DNA from: CAZPMT01 sp964587655
GTDB lineage: Bacteria; Hydrogenedentota; Hydrogenedentia; Hydrogenedentales; SLHB01
NCBI GenBank assembly: GCA_964587655.1
Contig: CAZPMT010000015.1
Span: forward strand, 1 to 64,000
Reading direction: 5' to 3'
Length of the DNA: 64,000 nt
The position numbers were made by a program, and so were the translations under genes. Within the stretch, counting starts at the first letter, position 1. Every line of letters starts with the position of its first letter. This document shows positions 34,537 to 43,527 of the stretch, piece by piece. Under the pieces are notes generated by a model. The model had not been told where the DNA came from and did no database searches. It saw only the letters and a list, made by a program, of their open reading frames with translations.

Positions 34537-37188
34537 TTATGATTTCCACTCGAATCGGACAGTCGCCAAACCACGCGCGGGCGCCGAAACGGGGATGCGC
34601 CCGTCGGCGCTGAGCATGATGTCCTCGCGTACCTGTTCGTTGAGGTTGCACAATGCGGCCGAGGCGACTGGGCGCGCGAGTTTGATCACGGCCTCGATGG
34701 ACTTCGGTCCCGGATTCCACAGGCGAATGATGCCGCCATTTCCATCGGCCGCGGGCTTGATGGCCGTAACAACGACATCGTCTTCCGTGTTGATCTCGAG
34801 GAAGGAACGCGATTCGGGTAGTTCCGCTGAGCCGTGAGTTCGGACGCCCGCCTGGGCATGCGCGACAAGACGCAATACCTGATTCGCGTCGAACTCGCTC
34901 GCAAACGGATACAGCAGGTACTCGAATTCCATTTCTTCGAGCAGTTCGCCATCGGGCTCGCCCGGCGTGCCGGGCGTCTTAAAGGTCGAGCGGAACAGGG
35001 TAAGCGCGAGGGAACGTTCCGGCGTCACGGTTGCTTCATATTCATGGAGACCGAACGGCGCGAGGACGGCGAGCCCGTGCGAAGGTGAGCGGACGCCGAA
35101 GAATGTCGTGAACGCCGTTTCCGGGTTGACGCGTTCCTGCCACCGCGCGCACTCCGCCGGCGTGTGAATCGGCCTCTCGACGATCGCGAAGGGCGTTTCG
35201 GCGAAAGATGTCTTGGCGTCGATATTCGTCGGGAATAGCACACGAAAGCGATGATCCATGCACGTGTTGCGGATCCGCGTGCGAACGCGAACGTACGCCG
35301 CGCCCTTTTCGACGAATATGAGGTCCGTGACATGCATTGTCGTGCGGTCTTCCGAGCGCCACGACGTCTTGCGGTCCATCATGCGCGGGAGATCGAACTC
35401 GCGTTCGACGCGGAATACCGTGCGCAACGGCCCATCCTCGTCTATTGCCGTCGCGACGCGGCTGCCGGGGCTGCGATACACGATGTCGTTGATCAGTTTC
35501 CCGCGTGTCCAGCCGTCGCCCGAGTCGCCGCAATCCTCGTAGAGGAAAAGATCCTCGTATACTGCGCCGGAAGGCTTATGCATGAGACATCCCGTTCCGT
35601 CCGGGTTCAGCCAGAACGTGAGCGCGCCCGTCGAGGCCGCGAGCGGTCCCGTCATCCGTGTGCCCGAGTTGCGCGTACCTTCATCCGTGGGTTCGACGGT
35701 GAAACCCGTGTATCCGCAAGAGGGCAGCGTCATTTCGACGGCGAGGTGATATATATCCGCGAGCTGGACGTTCCTGCGTCCGTCCGAGGTGAGGATCTTG
35801 TGCTCGACGTTCCGCTCGATGCGAGAGAGTTGGAACGGCACACGCACGCCTTCCTTGTTGCGCAGGATGAACTTGTTCACGACTTCCGCCGTGCAGAGAC
35901 CGTCGACGAAGCGCTTTGGCCAGTCGGTGGCGAATGGCAAGGCGATCTCGAAAACGCCGCTCCGCGTGAACGGTAGTGGATTGTGGACCACGACGTTCCT
36001 GCGCGCGTCAGCCGTCTCGGACGCTTTGCCGATATGGGCCGTCGCGCGGCGAACGACGCCGTCGGCGATAATCTCGCACTGGTCGAAGCGGTACCGCATG
36101 TCCCTGTGCACCTGGTCAACGCTGCACCCGCAGATGGAATCATGCGGATGATTGCGCAACAGGTACTCCCAGGCCTTGTCGAGGTAGCTCAGGATCGGCG
36201 CGCCATCGGCCATGACTTGGAAGAGTGCATAGGGTTCTGCCCATTTCTCCATGATGGCTTGGCACTGGTCGTTGCGTTTCTTGAGCGGATAGCGCGACGA
36301 GATCGTGTGAACGATAAGATACTGCCCTACGCGATCCGCGCCGCGTGCGGGTTCGCGAAGCTCTCCCGTCCGTTCAGGAAGCTCGTGGGCGTGTTTCAGC
36401 ATTTCATCGCCGTATGCCCCGAGCGTTTCCCAGATGAACTCGACATCCCTGTAGCGATCTCGGAGTTCCTTCAGAAGCCAGGGCGTCCGCGGGTCCGGAC
36501 GTTGATGGTCGATGGCGTCAAGAAGCAGCACAAGCGGTGTATTCGTCCGTTCGGTCTCGGCCTTGAAATAGGGGTCGAAGTGTTCCGAGACCTTGTCGGC
36601 GGGATATCCCTCGCGCTTGAGCTGGCCGCGCACCGCGAAGTCGAACGGACCGTAACTGCCCGCGTCGCGGAGTTTGTGGGTGGCCATCCGCGAACCGTCC
36701 GGCCCGACCCAGATGAACTGAGCGGGGTAGTTCTCATCCTGCGTTCCGCGCCAGCAGATTCCGGCCTTGATATCAAATCCCGTCATGATCATCGGCAACG
36801 CCGCGATGTGGCCGAACTGGTCCGGCGTGTAGGCGAAACTCATGGGCTCGGCGCCGAGCGAGCGGCAGACGCGCATGCCCATCATGAGATTGCGCACGTA
36901 GCTTTCGCCCGAGATGAGCCACTCGTCAGGCAGGTCGTACCAGGGGCCGGCGACGAGTCGGCGCGACTTCAGCATCGAGACGAGCTTTTCCTTGCGTTCC
37001 GGGCGGATCTCGAGGTAGTCCTGCAGCACGACCGCCTGGCCGTCGGGATGAAAGGACTTATACTCCGGGTCGCGCTCCATGAGGTCCATGAGTTCGTCAA
37101 TCAGCTCGACAAGCCACATCCGGAACTCCTGGAACGGCTCGTACCACTCGCGATCCCAGTGTGTGCCGACGCAATAGAAAGCCTTCAT
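34537..37188 (-). CDS. GH38-family alpha-mannosidase
   Basis: 883 residues, cytoplasmic (no signal peptide), GAGGTTGAG before the ATG. The GH38 zinc-site start is VGTHWDREW, the nucleophile Asp lies in FAYTPDQFGH (about residue 120), and WYDLPDEWLISGES is a typical substrate-cleft block. Second catalytic-domain and helical-bundle motifs include NHPHDSICGCSVDQVHRDM (about 355-375). The C-terminal beta-sandwich (500-880) is complete. It likely cleaves alpha-mannosides taken up from mannan- or glycoprotein-type substrates. It lies upstream of the PmoA-like gene on the same strand but 280 bases apart. Confidence 0.92.
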   Translation of the reverse strand: MKAFYCVGTHWDREWYEPFQEFRMWLVELIDELMDLMERDPEYKSFHPDGQAVVLQDYLEIRPERKEKLVSMLKSRRLVAGPWYDLPDEWLISGESYVRNLMMGMRVCRSLGAEPMSFAYTPDQFGHIAALPMIMTGFDIKAGICWRGTQDENYPAQFIWVGPDGSRMATHKLRDAGSYGPFDFAVRGQLKREGYPADKVSEHFDPYFKAETERTNTPLVLLLDAIDHQRPDPRTPWLLKELRDRYRDVEFIWETLGAYGDEMLKHAHELPERTGELREPARGADRVGQYLIVHTISSRYPLKKRNDQCQAIMEKWAEPYALFQVMADGAPILSYLDKAWEYLLRNHPHDSICGCSVDQVHRDMRYRFDQCEIIADGVVRRATAHIGKASETADARRNVVVHNPLPFTRSGVFEIALPFATDWPKRFVDGLCTAEVVNKFILRNKEGVRVPFQLSRIERNVEHKILTSDGRRNVQLADIYHLAVEMTLPSCGYTGFTVEPTDEGTRNSGTRMTGPLAASTGALTFWLNPDGTGCLMHKPSGAVYEDLFLYEDCGDSGDGWTRGKLINDIVYRSPGSRVATAIDEDGPLRTVFRVEREFDLPRMMDRKTSWRSEDRTTMHVTDLIFVEKGAAYVRVRTRIRNTCMDHRFRVLFPTNIDAKTSFAETPFAIVERPIHTPAECARWQERVNPETAFTTFFGVRSPSHGLAVLAPFGLHEYEATVTPERSLALTLFRSTFKTPGTPGEPDGELLEEMEFEYLLYPFASEFDANQVLRLVAHAQAGVRTHGSAELPESRSFLEINTEDDVVVTAIKPAADGNGGIIRLWNPGPKSIEAVIKLARPVASAALCNLNEQVREDIMLSADGRIPVSAPARGLATVRFEWKS

Positions 37189-37497
37189 CTCAACCTCTCA
37201 TTAAGCGGGACGGAGCAAACGGCATCGCCGCGGTTGGGTTAGAAGCGTAGAGCGTGAAGTTTACTTTTCGGCGAGGTTTACTTCAAGCGGACCGCGGGAA
37301 AGACGGGAGGGCGGAATGACGGCTTCGTGCCAGCGAACGGTTACAAGAAAGGCAGGCCTCATCCGGTTTTCGCGCGCTCATGCGTCCGAAACGCGCTTCG
37401 TCTTGAAACATTACCCGTGTCTTCAAACATTGCCGAGCCGATGCCGAGACCTTTGCAGGATTGGCGGCTTTTGCCTATTGAAAGGCTTTCCCAAAGG

Positions 37498-37526
37498 TTG
37501 CATGTTGAGCAATTCTGTGTTAGAAT
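37498..37526 (+). promoter_or_regulatory. Distal promoter of the OmpA-family gene
   Basis: TTGCAT (37498-37503), 17-base spacer, TAGAAT (37521-37526). Confidence 0.55.
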
Positions 37527-37613
37527 ACGTGTAGTAAAGCAAGTGCTTTTGGTGGGTTACGCTTGACCATTGCGCCAGAAGCGGAAGTGATTTCGTCGGG
37601 AAGATGGAATTAC

Positions 37614-37642
37614 TTGACAGCGTTTGGCGTTTGTGGTTAAAT
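37614..37642 (+). promoter_or_regulatory. Proximal promoter of the OmpA-family gene
   Basis: Consensus TTGACA (37614-37619), 17-base spacer, TTAAAT (37637-37642), about 75 bases before the ATG at 37716. Confidence 0.7.
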
Positions 37643-37715
37643 GGAGCCGCCAAAGTCTTTGTACTTGGTGGAGAATAGAGCATTAGGTTAAGCGGATAGA
37701 GAGGAGAAGACCGAA

Positions 37716-38390
37716 ATGAGAAAAGTGTTCGTGTGCGCTCTATTGGTCGCGCTAGTGACCATAGGCGGCTCTGCATTTGCGCAGGGGAAAGTCTGGGATG
37801 ACCTTTCATGGTGGGGCAAGAGCGGAGCGACTCCGGCGCCAGTCAAAGACGCCGGTCCAACTAACTGCAATCGCCCGGATCCCGGTTACTGGTGGTGGCC
37901 GACCGAGCCGAAGGCCAATAACGACGACACCGAACTGTGGGGCAACCGCGGCGTAGTGTATGCCCTGTACGAACCGGAGGCGCTCAAGCCGCCGCCCGTC
38001 AGCCCGCCCCCGCCCCCGCCCGCGCCACCGCCTCCGCCCGCGCGTACAAAGCCGGTCTATTCGAAAGTCCTGTTTGACTTCGACAAGGCCGTGCTGAAGC
38101 CTGAAGGCAAAGCGGAAGTCGACAAGGTCGTGGCTGACCTCAAGAAATACGAGAAGGACACCATCGTTGTCGAGGGCCACACTTGCGACATCGGCGACGA
38201 CAAATACAATATGGGCCTTGGTCAGCGCCGCGCGGATGCCGTGAAGAAGTACTTCGTTGAGCAGGGCATTGCCGAAGGCCGCATCACAACGAAGAGCCTC
38301 GGCGAGACACAGCAGGCGGTCCCGAATGACGGTCCTGAAAACCGCAAGCTGAACCGCCGTGTTATGTTCGACACAGCGGTCGTCAACTGA
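37716..38390 (+). CDS. OmpA-family peptidoglycan-associated protein
   Basis: 224 residues with GAGAGGAGA before the ATG. Signal peptide MRKVFVCALLVALVTIGGSA. A Trp-rich N-terminal segment (GYWWWPTEPKANNDDTELWGNRG) is followed by a Pro-rich spacer (PPPVSPPPPPPAPPPPPAR) and the OmpA C-terminal domain (about 115-220): VLFDFDKAVLKPEGKAEVDKV, VVEGHTCDIGDDKYNMGLGQRRADAV, DGPENRKLNRRVMF. The domain binds the peptidoglycan diaminopimelate. Probably abundant: two promoters in front and a strong terminator behind. No lipobox, so it may be periplasmic or tethered by the N-terminal segment. Confidence 0.9.
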   Translation: MRKVFVCALLVALVTIGGSAFAQGKVWDDLSWWGKSGATPAPVKDAGPTNCNRPDPGYWWWPTEPKANNDDTELWGNRGVVYALYEPEALKPPPVSPPPPPPAPPPPPARTKPVYSKVLFDFDKAVLKPEGKAEVDKVVADLKKYEKDTIVVEGHTCDIGDDKYNMGLGQRRADAVKKYFVEQGIAEGRITTKSLGETQQAVPNDGPENRKLNRRVMFDTAVVN

Positions 38391-38470
38391 TCTAAGACGC
38401 GCACGTTTCAAAGCGCTTGAGATTAGCGCCTGTGGACGGGGTTGAGGTGTCCGCGGGAAGTAGTTCGTAC

Positions 38471-38504
38471 CGCCCCGGCGCACGAATGCGTCGGGGCGTT
38501 TTCT
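38471..38504 (+). terminator. Intrinsic terminator after the OmpA-family gene
   Basis: Stem CGCCCCGGCGCA / TGCGTCGGGGCG with a CGAA tetraloop, followed by TTTTCT. Confidence 0.85.
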
Positions 38505-38527
38505 GTAGGTCGCATGGGAGATTGCGA

Positions 38528-39427
38528 ATGACCGCCTCCAGCGTCCTGTCCGATGTCCTGGACCGCTTCCTGGAAGTCGGCGTATTCGAGTCCGGTCTGG
38601 CCGAGAAGACGCTTTCGGCGTATGCCGACGACCTCAGGCGCTACATTGACTTCCTTCAGAACAAGGGGGTTTCGTTGCCCGAGCAGGTCCGGCGCGAGGA
38701 CATCCTGGATCACCTGATCCGGCTTCGCAAGGAGGGGTTGTCGACTCGGTCCACGGCGCGGCATTTGAGCGCCATCCGCCGTTTTCACAAGTTCCTCGTC
38801 GAAGAGCGTCATGCTGAAGCGAACCCGGCGGCGGGCTTCGATCCTCCTCATATGACCCGCGCGCTGCCCCACGACCTCTCGCCCAAGGAGGTCGACAGTC
38901 TCTTGAACGCCCCCGACACGGGCACGTCCGGCGGCATTCGCGACGCGGCGATCCTCGAGCTTTTCTACTCGAGCGGTCTCCGCATTTCCGAACTCGCGAA
39001 TCTGCCGTTGCAGGACGTAGCCTTGGGGGAATCCTCGCTACGCGTTCGGGGAAAGGGATCCAAGGTGCGCGTGGTGCCGCTGGGACAGCGCGCCATTCAG
39101 CGGATCGAGGCTTGGCTCAGAGTGCGGCAGAGCGAGTACAATATCAGGGACGGCGCCCTCTTTCTCTCGTCGCGGGGACGCCGCATGTGCCGCACGAGCG
39201 TTTGGAGCGTCGTGAAGCGATACGCGCTGCTGGCGAACGTCCTGCACAACGTAACTCCGCACATGTTGCGCCACTCTTTCGCGACCCACCTCTTGGACAA
39301 CGGCGCAGACCTTCGGGCCGTACAAGAAATGCTCGGGCACGCGGACATCTCAACCACCCAGATCTACACCCACGTCAGCGTGGAACGGTTGCGCCGCGCA
39401 CACAAGAAGTTTCATCCCCGCGCATAG
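38528..39427 (+). CDS. xerD: Tyrosine recombinase, XerD-like
   Basis: 299 residues from the ATG at 38528 (GGGAG seven bases upstream), the normal Xer length. The N-terminal SAM-like DNA-binding domain covers about 8-95 (GLAEKTLSAYADDLRRYIDFL). The catalytic domain has Arg in YSSGLRISELANL, Lys in GKGSKVRVVPLG, HMLRHSFATHLLDNGADL, His in LGHADISTTQIYTHV, and the nucleophile Tyr in QIYTH. Xer enzymes resolve chromosome dimers at dif with a partner; STTQIYTHV favours XerD over XerC. No mobile-element context, so the housekeeping role is more likely than an integrase. Confidence 0.88.
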   Translation: MTASSVLSDVLDRFLEVGVFESGLAEKTLSAYADDLRRYIDFLQNKGVSLPEQVRREDILDHLIRLRKEGLSTRSTARHLSAIRRFHKFLVEERHAEANPAAGFDPPHMTRALPHDLSPKEVDSLLNAPDTGTSGGIRDAAILELFYSSGLRISELANLPLQDVALGESSLRVRGKGSKVRVVPLGQRAIQRIEAWLRVRQSEYNIRDGALFLSSRGRRMCRTSVWSVVKRYALLANVLHNVTPHMLRHSFATHLLDNGADLRAVQEMLGHADISTTQIYTHVSVERLRRAHKKFHPRA

Positions 39428-39547
39428 GCGAACGTGTGCGTAGCCGTTGGCCCCACGCGCGCGTTTGCAGTACAATTCAGTCGCGGAAAAGGCGGAGTCA
39501 TTATCGCGCGGTCCTATCCCCTCACCGGTCGCGCCGCAGGAGTCCAA

Positions 39548-40534
39548 ATGAAGGAGTTGGCGCCCACACACGGTATCGGGCCCGTACCCATGGATTCGGG
39601 TCTCATTCAGTTGCGGAAATGCGCGGACGGCGTAACAGAGGTGGGCGTGAACGGCGTGGTCGCGATTGCGGCCACGCGCGACGGGAAGGTCGAGTTCATC
39701 GCGTATGAAGGCCACACCATCGCATACGTCAAGTCCGCATTGGGCTATCCCGCGTACTACCCGGTTCATCCCGTCAGGATCGAGAAGCCGTTGAAGGCCG
39801 TCCTGATGGACCTGGACGGGACCAGTGTGCGCAGCGAGCCATTCTGGGTTTGGATAATCCAGTTGTCCATAGCGAGTCTCCTGGACGACCCTACGTTTGA
39901 ACTCGAGGAGGCCGACCTGCCCTGCGTTTCCGGCCACAGCGTCTCGGAACACCTGCAATATTGCATCCGCAAATACTGCCCGGACAAGACAGTCGAGGAA
40001 GCCAGAAAGCACTACTTTCAACACACGGATCGCGAAATGAAGGCCATCATAGCGGGGCACGGCAGGGAAGGGGCATTCACGCCGACTCCGGGTCTGAAGG
40101 ATTTCCTTCTTGCCCTGAAGGAAATGGGGCTGAAGATCGGGCTTGTTACGTCGGGCCTCTACGAGAAGGCCTGGCCGGAGATCGTGTCGGCGTTCAAGAC
40201 GCTCGGCATGGGCGATCCGGCGGCCTTCTACGATGCGATAATCACGGCGGGATTTGCCCTTCGCAAAGGAGAGGCCGGTACACTGGGCGAACTGTCGCCG
40301 AAGCCGCATCCCTGGCTCTACGCGGAGGCGGCGCGCGTAGGGCTGGGCATTCCGTTCGAAGATCGCAACCGCATCGTCGGGATAGAAGACAGCGGCGCGG
40401 GCGTTTGCTCGATTAGGCTGGCAGGATTTCCCGTCATTGGTTTTGCCGGAGGCAACATTCTGGATAGCGGCGCCCGGGGGCTGTGCGAGCACTATTGCGA
40501 GACTTTCGACCAGATTCTCGACATCATCCGATAG
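39548..40534 (+). CDS. HAD-superfamily hydrolase with N-terminal extension
   Basis: 328 residues from ATG at 39548 (AGGAG seven bases upstream). An N-terminal segment (about 1-75) is strand-rich (VNGVVAIAATRDGKVEFIAYEG) and not part of the HAD core. The core starts at about 80: motif I VLMDLDGTSV, motif II LVTSGLYEK, motif III Lys in LSPKPHPWLY, motif IV VGIEDSGAGV, with a helical cap between. Resembles beta-phosphoglucomutase/phosphatase-type HADs. Substrate unknown. Next to xerD with 120 bases between. Confidence 0.82.
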   Translation: MKELAPTHGIGPVPMDSGLIQLRKCADGVTEVGVNGVVAIAATRDGKVEFIAYEGHTIAYVKSALGYPAYYPVHPVRIEKPLKAVLMDLDGTSVRSEPFWVWIIQLSIASLLDDPTFELEEADLPCVSGHSVSEHLQYCIRKYCPDKTVEEARKHYFQHTDREMKAIIAGHGREGAFTPTPGLKDFLLALKEMGLKIGLVTSGLYEKAWPEIVSAFKTLGMGDPAAFYDAIITAGFALRKGEAGTLGELSPKPHPWLYAEAARVGLGIPFEDRNRIVGIEDSGAGVCSIRLAGFPVIGFAGGNILDSGARGLCEHYCETFDQILDIIR

Positions 40535-40606
40535 CCGGCGTCTTTGGTCATTGCCCGATGCACATGCTAAACTAAACCCCCAGTTCACATCGAAAGGACA
40601 CGAAGT

Positions 40607-41731
40607 ATGATGAGCAGCATCGCGTCGCGTCTGCGGACAGCGTGGGTGGGTTTTCTGTTGCCGGCCATTGTGACGGCCGCGGGTTGCGGTTTCATCGCGG
40701 ACAAGGATCTGATCAAGATTGCCAAGTTCAAGGACCGGTACATCACGCGCGGAGAACTGGCCAAGGTCATCCGGGACACGCCCGACGATGAACGGCCCAT
40801 TATCCGGAACAAGGGGGATCTGCTGCGTGTGCTCAACGACTACATCGATGACCTGATAAAGACGCCTATCGCCGAGGAGATGCAGAAGCAGCTTGAGGCC
40901 CAGGGCAAGACGCTCGTACCGCGCGAGGCGGCCATGCAGCGCTATTTCAAGGAACATGCCGAGGATAACTATGCGGCGATGTACACGACGGAAAACGCGG
41001 AAGCCGCCGGCATGTCTAAGATCCAACTGGATGCCGCAAAGGCGCAGATCGACCTCGGGATCGACCGCGTGCTGGAGAAGATGCGCGGCGATGCGGCCGT
41101 GGCCCTTCGCGCCGTGGAAGCGGTGAAGAAAGGAACGCTGACAATTACCGATGAGGAGTACCAACAGGAATACGCCCTGCGAAAGGATGACTTGAAGAAA
41201 CTCGAATGGATGCGATTCTGGTCCATACGGTTTCCCGCCGAGATGCCGAACTCTGAAACAGCGGCGGCGAACGTCCGCAAGCGATTGGACGCGGGCGAGA
41301 GTTTTGAGAAGCTCATCGAGGAGTACGCGGCGAGGAATCCGAATCTCGTGCTCAGTTCCGAGATCGAGAACAATCCGGGCATGGCCAAGTTTCAGCAATT
41401 CTGGCTGAACGCGTCCGGCGCCAAGAAGGGCGATATCATCGGCCCCGTATTCCTGCCGGAATACCAGATCATGTCCAGTCCGGATGCGCAAGGGAAGGCC
41501 GCCGTAAGGGACATGCCCGCCGCGTACCTCGTGTTGCAGGTGCTGGATCAGCGTCCCGAGACCACGTTTACCCTCGAGGAAGCGAAGCCGAAGCTCGCGC
41601 CGTTCATCTTCATCAGCAAGATGACGGCCCAACTCCGCCAGGAAGAAGGCGTCGAGATCTACGAAAACAAGCTCCCCGATCCGGCCATGTTCTCCGACCG
41701 GGCCGGCGAACCCTTCGGCGCGCGGAAGTAA
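40607..41731 (+). CDS. SurA/PrsA-like peptidyl-prolyl isomerase-type lipoprotein
   Basis: 374 residues with AAAGGACAC before the ATG. Lipobox TAAGC at about residue 27. An N-terminal helical SurA-N-like region (AKFKDRYITRGELAKVIRDTPDDERP, LRVLNDYIDDLIKTPIAEEM) is followed by a segment like the parvulin rotamase domain (WSIRFPAEMPNS, GESFEKLIEEYA, AYLVLQVLDQRPETTFTLEEAKPKL). The parvulin motifs are weak, so it may act as a chaperone only. Probably an envelope folding factor for the exported proteins nearby. Confidence 0.7.
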   Translation: MMSSIASRLRTAWVGFLLPAIVTAAGCGFIADKDLIKIAKFKDRYITRGELAKVIRDTPDDERPIIRNKGDLLRVLNDYIDDLIKTPIAEEMQKQLEAQGKTLVPREAAMQRYFKEHAEDNYAAMYTTENAEAAGMSKIQLDAAKAQIDLGIDRVLEKMRGDAAVALRAVEAVKKGTLTITDEEYQQEYALRKDDLKKLEWMRFWSIRFPAEMPNSETAAANVRKRLDAGESFEKLIEEYAARNPNLVLSSEIENNPGMAKFQQFWLNASGAKKGDIIGPVFLPEYQIMSSPDAQGKAAVRDMPAAYLVLQVLDQRPETTFTLEEAKPKLAPFIFISKMTAQLRQEEGVEIYENKLPDPAMFSDRAGEPFGARK

Positions 41732-41755
41732 CGCATCGTCATCCTGGCGATGCCG

Positions 41756-41824
41756 GTAGCCCGCCTTCTCCGAAGGCGGGCCGGGCCTGCAAAGCGGGCG
41801 CGGTTTCGGAGAAACCGGCCCTAC
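41756..41824. repeat. REPIN-like doublet of GTAG/CTAC hairpins, copy 2
   Basis: Left hairpin GCCCGCCTTCTCCGAAGGCGGGC and right hairpin GGTTTCGGAGAAACC-GGCCCTAC in mirror orientation, bounded by GTAG (41756) and CTAC (41821-41824). Its CTA end forms the stop codon (TAG on the minus strand) of the beta-helix gene. Confidence 0.7.
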
Positions 41825-42999
41825 TTGAATGGAGGCGGCAGGATCGTGTTGAAGGCCTCGACGGGCCACGTGGCGATCTTCTCGAAGCCTTCCGGCACGG
41901 ATTGCGTGAACTGGACGTAGGCCTTGACTGATCCCTTCGTGGTGTAAGCCACGTCTCCCTTGCCCGCGCCGAAGACCTTGTAGCCCATCAACAGGCAATC
42001 CTCGAGGTCGACTTGCAGGAACTTGCCTTCGATGGTGCTGTAGATGATCCCGGTGCCCGGTTTCCCGACGGGCTGCGAGAAGTTGAGGCTGATCAGGCGG
42101 CAGTCCTTCATCTTGACGTGCGTATAGCCGTCGAAGCCCGGGTTGCCGGCCTGCAATGCGTTGTCGAGACCGACGAGCGTGCAGTCGTCAAACACAACGT
42201 CGGGGTATGGCGGCATCGCCTTGTTCTCGGCACGGACGTATGCGCCGCAGGCGTCGCCCCACCAGTCCAGGCACCAGAACCGGCACCGGCGATACGTTAC
42301 CGGCTCGTCCTTGCGTCCCACGAACGCGCCGACGCACGTGCCCGCGAAGCGCCCGATCCCGAAACAGTCTTCCTGGATCGCGCTGAACTCGGCGCCCTTC
42401 TCGCACGTCAGGTCCCACCCGATTCCGCCTTCGGACCCGCATGCGTAAATGTGGCGGAATATCCAACGGTCGAATCCGATTGCGGAGAAGTTAGGGTCGC
42501 ACTTGATGGCTCCCCACCAGTCGATGCTCTTCAAACCGGGCTCGGGCCCGCCCGAATCGAGGATCTTAAACGGAGGGTTGCCGCCGCCTGCGGCGGTATT
42601 CGTGCGCACGACCGCGTCCGGGCAACTCGAATCCAGAATGACCCAGCCCTTCGCGCCCGATCCCAGGCTTCCGTCGAAGTCGCCAGTCACCGTGTTATAG
42701 GCACCCTTCACGCCCTTGTGCTCAGTGTAAAGGTTTGCCTCGATGTACGTGTCGGGGCGGATCACGATGGTGTGCCCGCCCTGATCGTCCGGTACGGCGA
42801 GCAACGCGGCCTGGATGGTGTGAAAGGCCTTTGCCCAGGACGCGCCATCCGAATTGTCGCCCTCTTTCGAGACGTATATCGTTTTCCCCTTGTGTCCGCC
42901 GGTCACATCCGAAATGTTCATCTGCGCGGAAGCAGACGCAACGGAGAAGGCCATCAGTCCCGTGACAAACGCCATCGTATGGAACACTTTCCTGCCCAT
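41821..42999 (-). CDS. Secreted beta-helix protein (pectate-lyase-like fold)
   Basis: 392 residues. Signal peptide to about 25 (VASASAQ). Begins KTIYVSKEGDNSDGASWAKAFHTIQAALLAVPDD, the usual entry of right-handed beta-helix surface enzymes, followed by ladder turns such as DCFGIGRFAGTCVG, RRCRFWCLDWWGDACGAYVRAEN, DDCTLVGLDNALQ and DCRLISLNFSQPVG. About 50% alike (by eye) to the N-terminal half of the next minus-strand protein (43528-45534). No catalytic residues identifiable. Stop codon lies in the REPIN at 41756-41824. Likely glycan-binding or degrading. Confidence 0.75.
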   Translation of the reverse strand: MGRKVFHTMAFVTGLMAFSVASASAQMNISDVTGGHKGKTIYVSKEGDNSDGASWAKAFHTIQAALLAVPDDQGGHTIVIRPDTYIEANLYTEHKGVKGAYNTVTGDFDGSLGSGAKGWVILDSSCPDAVVRTNTAAGGGNPPFKILDSGGPEPGLKSIDWWGAIKCDPNFSAIGFDRWIFRHIYACGSEGGIGWDLTCEKGAEFSAIQEDCFGIGRFAGTCVGAFVGRKDEPVTYRRCRFWCLDWWGDACGAYVRAENKAMPPYPDVVFDDCTLVGLDNALQAGNPGFDGYTHVKMKDCRLISLNFSQPVGKPGTGIIYSTIEGKFLQVDLEDCLLMGYKVFGAGKGDVAYTTKGSVKAYVQFTQSVPEGFEKIATWPVEAFNTILPPPFK

Positions 43000-43074
43000 G
43001 GAATGCTGTTTTCCCCTTTCGTGTCCTCATCCTTCGTCTTTCCGCGTAGTAAGCGGTGTCCGCGAAGCAGGTGT

Positions 43075-43290
43075 TCATCTTTTCGGTGTGCCGTACAGAT
43101 AGTGATCGTGGTTTTCCGCCATGTCATCGGGAAGCCCGTGGACGCATCCAGCGAAAGAAAGCAGCATTTCTCCCAAGGAACTTGCGGCCTTGCAGGGGAT
43201 AGGCACGACCCTGACCCGTGTGCCTTCCGGCAAGTCCGGCGCGGCATCCAGAACAATCACGTTGCCTTGAACCCGTCCTATGTATTCCAT
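43075..43290 (-). CDS. Small antitoxin-like protein
   Basis: 71 residues. The opening GRVQGNVIVLDAAPDLPEGTRVRVVPI matches small AF2212/DUF104-type antitoxin-like proteins (a short beta-barrel: EGNVIVLD..PLPEGTRV). The second half (GCVHGLPDDMAENHDHYLYG) contains the D-H/Y pattern seen in proteins paired with PIN-domain toxins. No adjacent toxin is visible, so it is an orphan. The region 43291-43527 shows no gene. Confidence 0.6.
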   Translation of the reverse strand: MEYIGRVQGNVIVLDAAPDLPEGTRVRVVPIPCKAASSLGEMLLSFAGCVHGLPDDMAENHDHYLYGTPKR

Positions 43291-43527
43291 GGTCGTGTTT
43301 CCTTTGAAATCAGCAGCAGCACCTTCATCCTATCTTCTTCTTTAGGTACGGTCAACTTCCGTTTCCTTCTCGTCGCCGAGTCTTGCCCTCGTTGCCCCTG
43401 AAGCTGCGCTTCCCTTCGGAGTGGGCATACCGATGCAAAGCCATCTCATAGTCTCAACAGAGTTCAGCTTTGGGTGCACCCGCGTCACCAAATGCAGATT
43501 GGCGACGGGAAAACGCGAAACTGAGTG

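Larger units (their letters stand above)
37189..37715. other. Divergent intergenic region upstream of the OmpA-family gene
   Basis: 527 bases without a convincing gene. It holds two good sigma-70 promoter candidates (37498-37526 and 37614-37642) pointing at the OmpA-family gene, and is locally more AT-rich than its surroundings. Confidence 0.6.

Noticed and set aside
35983..37242. 419-residue plus-strand open frame
   Set aside because: Antisense shadow of the GH38 gene caused by high third-position GC.
39350..41998. 882-residue minus-strand open frame
   Set aside because: It runs antisense across the HAD hydrolase and SurA-like genes and has shadow composition; no domain or ribosome site.
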